Shown one piece after another: positions 1-5,889 of a DNA stretch of 8,702 bases. Under the pieces are notes generated by a model. The model was given only the letters and a program-made list of their open reading frames with translations, searched no databases and was not told the origin of the DNA. Position numbers and translations under genes: made by a program. Positions within the stretch are counted from its first letter, which is position 1. Each line of letters opens with the position of its first letter. The stretch comes from Gemmatimonadota bacterium (GTDB taxonomy: Bacteria; Gemmatimonadota; Gemmatimonadetes; Gemmatimonadales; Gemmatimonadaceae): assembly GCA_003222065.1 (NCBI GenBank), contig QHUV01000089.1, forward strand, positions 1-8,702. Reading direction: 5' to 3'.

Positions 1-387
1 CAGCGATAGGCGCGCCACCGCCACGTGCTCGGGCTGAAAGCCAAGATCGACCGATCCGAGGTTCACGAAGCTGCGCACCATCAGCGTCGCGAGGACGCTG
101 AGAACCAAGCCGATGGCGATCTCCGCGGTCACGAGCCCGCTCCCGGAGAGCCGCGCAGCCACGCGCGTCGGCGAGAGATCGAGAGACGAACGCCCGTCCG
201 GCAGCGCGCGGAATGTCGATACGACGGCGACGACGATCGTCGTCACGCATGCAACGGTGGACGCGAAAGCAAGGACAGCACCGCCGACGTGGGCGCCGGC
301 GACGCGCGGCACGTCGGCGGGCAGGAGCGCGGCGAGCCCGTGCGTCGCGACGATCGCCACGATGAGACCGACCACCGTTGCCGCGCC

Positions 388-395
388 GCCTAACG
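388..395 (-). repeat. CGTTAGGC octamer copy 1
   Basis: Lies in the broken permease, reading ACG TTA GGC (Thr-Leu-Gly) on its coding strand. It uses TTA, an unusual leucine codon in DNA this GC-rich. One of six identical octamers (see findings). Confidence 0.6.
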
Positions 396-1151
396 TGAGG
401 CTCAGCGTGAGTTGCTGGCAAAGCAAACGGAGCCGCGTCGCGCCGATTGCGCGCCGGAGCGCGAGCTCGCGTTGCCGGCGCCGCGTGAACGTTGTCACGA
501 GATTCGCGACGTTGACGATCGACATGAGGAGCAGGAGCAGGACCGCGGCGAACAGCGTGAAGAGCGGCCGCTGCACGTCACCGGTGATCTGTTCGCCGAG
601 CGGTACGATCGTGGCTGACCAGCCTTTATTCGCCTCGCTCTCACTCGCGAGCCGGCCACTGAGTCCGACGAGATCGGCACGCGCTTGCTCGATCGCGATG
701 CCGGGACGAAGTCGGCCGATGACGTGCAGGAATCGACCCCAGTTGTGGTTGCTCGGCGTTGGCGCGAAGGGGATCCAGAGCGGATGTTCCGTCATCCAGC
801 CATACCGCGGCGGCTCGAAGTCCCGCGGCATGACACCGATGATCGTGAACGACGACCCGTCCAACGCGATCGACCGGCCGAGTACCGATGGATCGGCACC
901 GTATCGAGTTCGCCAGAATTCGTCGCTGAGAATCGCGACTGGGGCGCCGCCGTTCAACTCATCAGCATTTGTGAAATCGCGACCGAGGGCCGGACGCACG
1001 CCGAGCAGCCGTCGACGAGCGTAAAGATGGTCGACGTGCAGCCGATGCCAAGCGCAAAAGTCAGCACGACGGCGATCGTGAAGCCCGGATTGCGACCGAG
1101 GAGACGGACCGCGTATTGGAAATCTCGGCCGACGTCATCGAGAATGCGCAG

Positions 1152-1159
1152 GCCTAACG
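1152..1159 (-). repeat. CGTTAGGC octamer copy 2
   Basis: Lies in the N-terminal part of the broken permease, reading GCG TTA GGC (Ala-Leu-Gly in 'DALGLRIL'). Same codon phase as copy 1. Confidence 0.6.
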
Positions 1160-1410
1160 CGTCGCGCGCGTCCTCCTTGTGCCGCTCCACGCCGCCAAAG
1201 TCGCGGAGCGCCATTCGTGTCGCGTCATCGCGCGTGGCGCCATCGGCCATGCGCGCCGCAATCTCGCGCTCGATGTGATCGCGCATTTCCGCGTCCATCG
1301 CCGCTTCGACGAGCTCGCGCCGCCGCCACTGCGTCAGGCGCCTCACGGCGCGACGAAACCACCACATGCTCGACCTCACGGAGAAACACTCGATCGTTGC
1401 CGCGATGCTA

Positions 1411-1452
1411 TGACATTCGACAATAGAGTGAGGTCCGTATTGTCGAATGTCA
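1411..1452. promoter_or_regulatory. Perfect 14-bp inverted repeat, probable operator of the broken permease gene
   Basis: The arms TGACATTCGACAAT (1411-1424) and ATTGTCGAATGTCA (1439-1452) are exact reverse complements around a 14-nt spacer. Arm centres are 28 nt apart, and the repeat ends 44 nt before the permease ATG. On the minus strand a consensus -35 hexamer TTGACA (1453-1448) overlaps the outer arm. The best -10 match is only TCTATT (1427-1422) at a long 20-nt spacing, so the promoter is tentative. Each arm is itself weakly palindromic (TTG-C----G-CAA), as expected if a dimer binds each half. Regulators of PadR or BlaI type commonly control such permeases and would fit; that assignment is inference. 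An RNA hairpin is less likely, because a start-proximal site beside a -35 fits an operator better. Confidence 0.6.
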
Positions 1453-1484
1453 AGGTATGACGCCCGCACCTCGGCCGTGCCTGG

Positions 1485-1514
1485 TTGACCCAATGCCCGA
1501 CGCGACGTTATGCT
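1485..1514 (+). promoter_or_regulatory. Candidate sigma70-type promoter of the ankyrin gene
   Basis: TTGACC (1485-1490, five of six matches to the -35 consensus) and TATGCT (1509-1514, four of six to the -10 consensus) are separated by 18 nt and point toward the ankyrin gene. Transcription would start near 1521, leaving a leader of about 130 nt. The call rests on hexamer match and placement alone. Confidence 0.35.
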
Positions 1515-1599
1515 CAGCTCGGGCGTACAGGACGCCTCCCGTCCGCGGGCAGGACCGAGTCCACCTGGTTGCTCCGTAGCATCGCACGGTTCTCACGAA

Positions 1600-1646
1600 C
1601 CTCCTTCGCCCGACGCAAGCGGACAACGGGCGCTTCCCAAAGGAGG
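1600..1646 (+). promoter_or_regulatory. Ankyrin gene ribosome binding site with possible sequestering hairpin
   Basis: AAAGGAGG (1639-1646) is a near-perfect Shine-Dalgarno 6 nt before ATG 1653, and it decides that start. Upstream, CCTCCTT (1600-1606) is exactly complementary to AAGGAGG (1640-1646). The adjacent CGCCCG (1607-1612) pairs with CGGGCG (1627-1632), leaving a 14-nt loop and a 7-nt bulge on the 3' side. The folded leader would hide the binding site, so translation could be conditional. A competing inner pairing, AAGCG (1617-1621) with CGCTT (1631-1635), also exists. The binding site is certain; the hairpin's role is inference. Confidence 0.55.
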
Positions 1647-1652
1647 CTCGTT

Positions 1653-2921
1653 ATGCCCGCACGTGAACTGCCCGTTCGTCCTGATCTGGATCAGCTGAAG
1701 CACCAGGCGAAGGATCTGCTGCGTGCGCTCCACGATGGAGAGCCGAGCGCGGTCGCGGACCTCGCACGGTACCACGCCGAGCCCATCGAACCGTCGCGCG
1801 CCAAGCTCGCCGATGCGCAGCTCGTTCTCGCCCGCAGTTACGGCGCGCCCAGCTGGCCTCGCATCGTGCTCTCCTGCCAGCTGATCGACGCCATCTGGCG
1901 CGACGATGTGGACGCGGTACGTTCCCTGGTGTTAAAGACTCCTAAACTGCTACACGAGAACGCGTTGATCGAGGGCCGGAACTGGGGCCCTCCGATGAGT
2001 TACGCCGCGAATCTCGGCCGGGACGCGATCATTCGCATGCTGCACGAGCTCGGCGCTACGGATCACCTCTCGGCTATCGGCCGAGCGACGCTCCAGGGTC
2101 AGGTCGGCACCGCGCGAATACTCTACGGGATGCTCGATTCGCCACGCCTGCCTACCGACCCACTCGGCGGACCGGCATACACGTTGAATGTCGGCGGTAC
2201 GGCGTTCGTCCTCGAGCTCGGAGCTCAGGTCGTCGACGGCAGCGGCAAGCGCCTCGCGCCAGTGGATACCGTATTGGAGACCGATTCTCGAAAGCCGGCG
2301 GCGAAGCATGAGATTCTCGAACTCTACGTGCAGCACGGTCTCGAGCTGCCAGACACGCCAACGATGGCTTTGCACCGCGGTCGCATCGATCTGCTCGAAG
2401 AACATCTTCGGCGCGACCCGCGGCTACTGCGTCGCACGTTCACGCATGAGGAAATCTATCCTCCGGAGCTCGGCTGTCATGACGAAGTGCTCGCGACACA
2501 TGGCACACCCCTCAAGGGCGCTACGCTGCTCCACATGGCCGTCGACTACGACGAGATGGAAATCGTTGAATGGTTGCTTGCCCGAGGCATGGACGTCGAC
2601 GCGCGCGCAGCGGTGGACGAAGATGGCTTCGGCGGACACACCGCGCTTTTTGCCACGGTCGTGTCCCAGCCGAATTTCTGGATGAACCTTCAGCGGAAGG
2701 CGCAGGTTGCGCCATTCACCGAGCTGTTGCTCGATCACGGCGCCGATCCAAACGCACGGGCATCACTCCGAAAGCAACTCCACCCGGGATTCGGTCACGA
2801 AGAGATGCACGAGTTTCGGAACGTCACGCCACTCGGGTGGGGAGAGCAGTTCCACCGGAAGATTTTCGTCAGCGCGCCAGCGATGCGGTTGATCGCCAAG
2901 CGCGGGGGATTGTCAGGCTGA
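1653..2921 (+). CDS. Ankyrin-repeat protein with QAK...SYGAPSWPR N-terminal module
   Basis: A 422-residue, probably cytoplasmic protein with no signal peptide or membrane helix. Residues 5-72 form a short helical prefix ('RPDLDQLKHQAKDLLRAL', then 'KLADAQLVLARSYGAPSWPR') that precedes ankyrin arrays in many Acidobacteriota and Gemmatimonadota proteins. Ankyrin units follow: about 76-100 ('LIDAIWRDDVDAVRSLV'), 113-135, 216-232, 237-260 ('MALHRGRIDLLEEHLRRDP'), 288-318 ('GATLLHMAVDYDEMEIVEWLLARGMDVDAR') and 328-370 ('HTALFATV' ... 'FTELLLDHGADPNAR'). Residues 150-215 and 262-287 are divergent spacers. Ankyrin arrays bind partner proteins; no catalytic motif is visible and the partner is unknown. 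The frame is open back to a TTG at 1485, but the strong Shine-Dalgarno fixes ATG 1653. It is a single-gene unit, divergent from the broken permease and convergent with the LVIVD gene. Its last codons lie inside the left arm of the 2912-2985 repeat. Confidence 0.9.
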   Translation: MPARELPVRPDLDQLKHQAKDLLRALHDGEPSAVADLARYHAEPIEPSRAKLADAQLVLARSYGAPSWPRIVLSCQLIDAIWRDDVDAVRSLVLKTPKLLHENALIEGRNWGPPMSYAANLGRDAIIRMLHELGATDHLSAIGRATLQGQVGTARILYGMLDSPRLPTDPLGGPAYTLNVGGTAFVLELGAQVVDGSGKRLAPVDTVLETDSRKPAAKHEILELYVQHGLELPDTPTMALHRGRIDLLEEHLRRDPRLLRRTFTHEEIYPPELGCHDEVLATHGTPLKGATLLHMAVDYDEMEIVEWLLARGMDVDARAAVDEDGFGGHTALFATVVSQPNFWMNLQRKAQVAPFTELLLDHGADPNARASLRKQLHPGFGHEEMHEFRNVTPLGWGEQFHRKIFVSAPAMRLIAKRGGLSG

Positions 2922-2985
2922 GGACCGAAGCGACGAAGGATCTGCTGTGCTCAACCAGCAGATCCTTCGCTTCGCTCAGGATGAC
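2912..2985. repeat. Dispersed-type inverted repeat (GTCATCCTGAGCGAAGCG family), possible bidirectional terminator
   Basis: The right arm read on the minus strand (2985-2956) is a 30-nt unit beginning GTCATCCTGAGCGAAGCG and continuing AAGGATCTGCTG. The left arm (2912-2947) is the same word with small insertions (GTCAGGCTGAGGACCGAAGC, then GACGAAGGATCTGCTG). The inner 14 bp, CGAAGGATCTGCTG (2934-2947) with its complement 2956-2969, pair perfectly around the 8-nt loop TGCTCAAC. The element fills the 67-nt gap between two convergent stop codons, and the ankyrin stop (2919-2921) lies inside its left arm. From memory, near-identical words recur in intergenic regions of many bacterial phyla. Its position suggests transcription termination, but there is no U-tract on either side, so a standard intrinsic terminator is not shown. 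Confidence 0.75.
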
Positions 2986-2988
2986 ACT

Positions 2989-5019
2989 TTAGAACGTCCT
3001 AATCTGGATATAGCCCATGCGGCCGGCGGAGAGATCTCGCACCGTGGTCGAGAGCACACGGACCTTCGCGGCATCACTCGATCCAGTGGCATCACTGTCG
3101 AGCTGGCCGGCGAGCTCCGCCAACGATCTGCTCCGTTCCGTTCCAGACGCGCTCTCGGCCTTGGTGAGCGACTGGCGAACCGACTGCAGGCGCGTGGCGC
3201 TGAGTCCACGCGACCGCTCGAGCTGGTCGACATAGGCGCGCGCCAGTGAGAAGGTCGCCGGCCAGACGAACTTCGGCTGGCCCTGGGTGTTGAGGTAATC
3301 CAGGTGCACCGATTTCGCCGCATCGATCTCGTTCTGCGAAATCAGTGGACTTGGCGCTAGCTCGAAGACGTCGAGTCCGCGCGCGATCTCCGAGCTGACG
3401 ATGACGCCATTGTACCAGTAGACCGACCACGAGCCGCCCATCGCCATGCGCGTCGAGTCCACCGGGCCGCGATCGAAGTACGCGATCTCGCGCGGGTGGG
3501 CCGCGTCGGTCCAGTCGAACACGGAGATGCCGCCCTGATACCACGCCTGCACCATCACGTCGCGGCCAGGAATCGGGATCAATGATCCGTTATGCGCGAC
3601 GCAGTTCTCTTGTGAGGTCTGCGGCGCCGGCATCTTGTAATAACTCTGGAACTTCAGACTGTTGCCGCTGATGGTGAAGATGGCGTCGGCGCCCCACTCT
3701 TTCGGATCGGTCGCGCGGCACTTTGGCTGACCACCGCCGCCCCACTCATCGGAGAAGAGGAGCTTCGTACCATCGTTGTTGAAGGTCGCCGAGTGCCAGT
3801 ACGAGAAGTTCGTATCGGAAACGGCGGCAAGGCGAACCGGATGCGCCGGATCACGGATATCGAGTAGGAAACCGTAGCCCTCGCACGCGCCACCGGCGTA
3901 GCCGACCGCCGGAAAGACCGTGATATCGTGGCATTGCGTTGGACCGCGGCGCGGCCCCTGGGTGCCGATCATCTTCGCGATCATGCCCGGAAGCGCCGCG
4001 CGGAGCGTTGCGCTATCAGCCGCCGTCGCGGCACCGGTACCGTTCCGCGCCTTGACCAGGCTGTCGAGCATCGGAGTGACGATGAAATTCGGGACGACCT
4101 GTTCTTGCCCGAAGATGTCGGCGATGAAGGCGCCACGTGCCTTGGCGGCTGCGACGTCCGCCTTGTCCTGCGGCGCGGAGCCGTGCGATTCCACAGCCGC
4201 GAGATCGTTGAAAATGCGCGGCGAGCTGACGATCGCCGCCTGCTCGGGATGCGCGAGCGGCACCTTGATGACCTCGATGCGGAAGCGCGCCGTGTTCGGA
4301 TCCTGCTCCGGACTCGCGTTCGAGCAGCCCGCCAATTCGTTAGGCGACCGCGCCGGCGCCGAGCCGGAAACGTACACGTACACGTTCTCCGGATCCTTCG
4401 GATCGACCAGCACCGTATGCGTGTGCGAGCCTCGGCACGTCTGCACGTTGGTGATGTTACGTGGATGGCCGATGTCCGAGATGTCAAAGATGCGAATGCC
4501 GCGGATGCGCGCCGTGCTCACCGTGTCCTTCACACCCTCGCCGCCGCAGTCGATGCGCCCCGCCTGTCCTTCCGCGGACACGAACAGCAGGTTCTTGTAG
4601 ACGGACACGTCACTCTGAGAAGCTGGGCAGTAGTTCCCAACCTTGAGCGTCGGGTGGCGCGGATCCGTGATGTCCCAGATCTGGTAGCCGTTGTAGTTAC
4701 CCTGGATGACGTACTGTCCGAGAAACGCGAGATCCGAGTTGGTGCTGCCGAGGAACTTGTCCTGCGGCGGTGTCGTCGATAGCAGGCGCAGATTCCACGC
4801 GGCCTCGCCGGCATTGTACAAGCCAGCGTGAAGGCCAACACGAGGATCCGGACTCGGCGCCATCGTGGACATCGTACTGCCCATCGGCACTGGACCGATT
4901 TCACCTCCGGAGCTGGTCGTCGTACGCGCACAGGCTGCCGCCAAACAAACCGCCAACACCAGTGCGACGGACACACTGGACCCTGCTTTCACACGCCTAG
5001 TCTGATGTACGAACCGCAT
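2989..5019 (-). CDS. Exported LVIVD-repeat (beta-propeller-like) protein
   Basis: 676 residues from ATG 5019, with AGAGGA 8 nt upstream. The N-terminus is a signal sequence: basic 'RRVK', a hydrophobic stretch 15-29, then C30. 'LAAAC' is an imperfect lipobox, so a lipoprotein or a plainly secreted protein are both possible. LVIVD-type strands recur: 'GYQIWDITDPRHP' (111-123), 'IRIFDISDIGHP' (175-186), 'GFLLDIRDPAHP' (383-394), 'ISVFDWTDAAHP' (498-509) and 'LDVFELA' (549-555). They suggest a propeller whose blades alternate with histidine-rich turns ('GSHTHTV' 197-203, 'YWHSATF' 407-413, 'AHNGS' 475-479). Eight cysteines follow C30. Two parts do not look like propeller: an Ala-rich helical insert at about 283-355 and a helical C-terminal tail at about 558-665. 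The biochemical role is unknown; interaction or surface binding is the usual guess for this family. It lies 38 nt after the DUF305 gene and is probably co-transcribed with it. Confidence 0.85.
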   Translation of the reverse strand: MRFVHQTRRVKAGSSVSVALVLAVCLAAACARTTTSSGGEIGPVPMGSTMSTMAPSPDPRVGLHAGLYNAGEAAWNLRLLSTTPPQDKFLGSTNSDLAFLGQYVIQGNYNGYQIWDITDPRHPTLKVGNYCPASQSDVSVYKNLLFVSAEGQAGRIDCGGEGVKDTVSTARIRGIRIFDISDIGHPRNITNVQTCRGSHTHTVLVDPKDPENVYVYVSGSAPARSPNELAGCSNASPEQDPNTARFRIEVIKVPLAHPEQAAIVSSPRIFNDLAAVESHGSAPQDKADVAAAKARGAFIADIFGQEQVVPNFIVTPMLDSLVKARNGTGAATAADSATLRAALPGMIAKMIGTQGPRRGPTQCHDITVFPAVGYAGGACEGYGFLLDIRDPAHPVRLAAVSDTNFSYWHSATFNNDGTKLLFSDEWGGGGQPKCRATDPKEWGADAIFTISGNSLKFQSYYKMPAPQTSQENCVAHNGSLIPIPGRDVMVQAWYQGGISVFDWTDAAHPREIAYFDRGPVDSTRMAMGGSWSVYWYNGVIVSSEIARGLDVFELAPSPLISQNEIDAAKSVHLDYLNTQGQPKFVWPATFSLARAYVDQLERSRGLSATRLQSVRQSLTKAESASGTERSRSLAELAGQLDSDATGSSDAAKVRVLSTTVRDLSAGRMGYIQIRTF
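4338..4345 (+). repeat. CGTTAGGC octamer copy 3
   Basis: Lies in the LVIVD gene in the opposite orientation to its coding strand, where it reads TCG CCT AAC GAA (Ser-Pro-Asn-Glu, 225-228). Confidence 0.6.
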
Positions 5020-5057
5020 GAGGAGAGTCCTCTGGGTGGGAGAAAAAAAGGAAATTG

Positions 5058-5738
5058 CTACTGGGACTCGATGCCGAACGTGAGCGCCACCAACATCTTT
5101 TCCATGCGCGCGATCTCGGTCGTTTGATCGACGTTTACGTCGGACGCGAACTTGAACACGAGATCGTCCTGCGCGGCACCGTATGAATCAAACAGCTCCT
5201 TCACCATCTGCACCGCGCCTTTGTGGTGCTGGATCATGAACGTGAGGAACAGGCGATCGAACTCCTTCCCTCGCGCCGCGTCGAGCTGCTTCATCTGTGC
5301 TTCCGTCAACATCCCAGGCATCAGCATTTCATGCTCGACGCCGTCCATGACCATTTTCATCCCCTTGGCGGAGGCCTCGGGCACCGGTTGCTGGCGATCG
5401 CGCAGCCACTGCTGCATGGTGGCGATCTCGTCACGCTGAGCGTTGATGATCCGGTCGCTCAACGTATGCACCGACGGACTCGCTCCGTGACTGGGCGCCC
5501 AGCCCGCCATGACGATGGCTTGGGAATGGTGGCCGATCATTCCCGACATGAAGTGGACATCGGCGGCCGTATAGGGACGCCGAGCGCTGTCCTCCCTCGC
5601 CTTGGCGACGGCGGCTAGGTCGGACTGCGAGCGTGCCACCGTTTGGGTCGCGCTCTGGGCCAGTACCGGCGCGGCGCTCGCTAGGGCCGTGACGCTCGCC
5701 AGCAACACCGCGGCAGGCCGTGAAAGAGATAATGGCAT
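5058..5738 (-). CDS. Exported DUF305 protein, four-helix (ferritin-like) fold
   Basis: 226 residues from ATG 5738. A signal peptide (1-28, ending 'APVLAQ') directs export. The mature part shows two homologous halves, each with the DUF305 hallmark: 'FMSGMIGHHSQAIVMAGWA' (63-81) followed by 'IINAQRDEIATMQQWL' (97-112), and 'FLTFMIQHHKGAVQMVKELF' (164-183) followed by 'FASDVNVDQTTEIARMEKML' (197-216). The paired histidines H70-H71 and H171-H172 and many methionines (linker 'GMKMVMDGVEHEMLMPGM', 126-143) fit metal binding. Some DUF305 proteins, such as cyanobacterial CopM, bind copper, but no copper gene is visible here. An in-frame TTG at 5753 would add five residues; I prefer ATG because the signal peptide starts cleanly there. 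Neither start has a good Shine-Dalgarno (only GAGA about 8 nt upstream). It is the first gene of a likely pair with the LVIVD gene. Confidence 0.88.
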   Translation of the reverse strand: MPLSLSRPAAVLLASVTALASAAPVLAQSATQTVARSQSDLAAVAKAREDSARRPYTAADVHFMSGMIGHHSQAIVMAGWAPSHGASPSVHTLSDRIINAQRDEIATMQQWLRDRQQPVPEASAKGMKMVMDGVEHEMLMPGMLTEAQMKQLDAARGKEFDRLFLTFMIQHHKGAVQMVKELFDSYGAAQDDLVFKFASDVNVDQTTEIARMEKMLVALTFGIESQ

Positions 5739-5805
5739 TGTCGTCTCGGTCAACTCGTTTGGAGGCGGCGGAGGCGGACTCCGTCAGGTCCAACTCCAAG
5801 GATTG

Positions 5806-5834
5806 ATATTACCACCCAGCACCCGGCTGGTAAG
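5806..5834 (-). promoter_or_regulatory. Candidate promoter of the DUF305-LVIVD unit
   Basis: On the minus strand, TAATAT (5811-5806) preceded by TGG forms an extended -10 motif. A poor -35 match CTTACC (5834-5829) sits 17 nt upstream. The start point would be about 60 nt before ATG 5738. The rest of the 5739-5889 gap holds a pyrimidine-rich leader on the coding strand, with a small hairpin CGGAG/CTCCG (5769-5773 with 5779-5783), and no gene. Confidence 0.3.
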
Positions 5835-5869
5835 TAGTCCCCTGCGTTCAGGTTTTGTTTGCGCTTTGT

Positions 5870-5887
5870 GACCCCGGAAGGGGGGTC
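5870..5887 (-). terminator. Short GC hairpin just after the permease stop codon
   Basis: GACCCC (5870-5875) pairs with GGGGTC (5882-5887) around a 6-nt loop, 2 nt past the TAG of the 855-residue permease. It could end that transcript or protect its 3' end. In the minus direction the following bases (ACAAAGCGC) are not U-rich, so intrinsic termination is unproven. Confidence 0.3.
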
Positions 5888-5889
5888 GC

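Larger units (their letters stand above)
1..1367 (-). pseudogene. Broken ADOP-type (MacB/FtsX-like) ABC transporter permease, 3' end beyond window
   Basis: Reads leftward from ATG at 1367, with a GAGG about 8 nt upstream. The N-terminus is the usual cytoplasmic prefix of these permeases (MWWFRRAVRRL, then 'DAEMRDHIEREIAARM', 'ALRDFGGVERHKEDARD'). The first membrane helix follows ('NPGFTIAVVLTFALGIG') and ends in 'TIFTLVDG'. From that point the initial frame has no permease similarity and stops at 954. The permease resumes at about 1008 in another frame ('LLGVRPALGRDFTNADE') and stays open to base 1, through 'VAILSDEFWRTRYGADPSVLG', 'IGVMPRDF', 'GRLRPGIAIEQARADL' and the FtsX signature 'RRQRELALRRAIGATRLRLL'. 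Compared with the intact permease at 5890-8457, about 77 residues of the first periplasmic domain are missing at the frame switch. I infer one internal deletion whose length is not a multiple of three, with no other damage visible. An assembly error is the alternative. The family exports or moves substrates across the inner membrane; the substrate is unknown. Confidence 0.85.

Noticed and set aside
1000..1016. Programmed ribosomal frameshift in the left permease
   Set aside because: There is no slippery heptamer at the switch, and about 77 residues of the domain are missing, which a frameshift alone cannot explain.
113..1024. 303-residue plus-strand open frame at the left end
   Set aside because: Opposite the permease fragment, which reads as recognisable MacB/FtsX sequence with no stop. 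The plus-strand product is low-complexity Arg/Ser.
1485..1652. N-terminal extension of the ankyrin protein from TTG 1485
   Set aside because: The extension is low-complexity and overlaps the candidate promoter. AAAGGAGG sits exactly before ATG 1653.
2947..3249. Small plus-strand open frame beginning 'MLNQQILRFAQDD'
   Set aside because: This is the translation of the GTCATCCTGAGCG-type repeat plus antisense of the LVIVD gene. 'RFAQDD' peptides of this kind are typical spurious products of that repeat.
3928..4782. Overlapping 226- and 284-residue plus-strand frames opposite the LVIVD gene
   Set aside because: Arginine-rich shadow translations. The minus strand has a signal sequence, repeats and a ribosome binding site.
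5761..5778. GGAGGCGGC-type short tandem run
   Set aside because: Only about three imperfect units. It gives pyrimidines on the coding strand of DUF305, so it is not a ribosome binding site for any gene.
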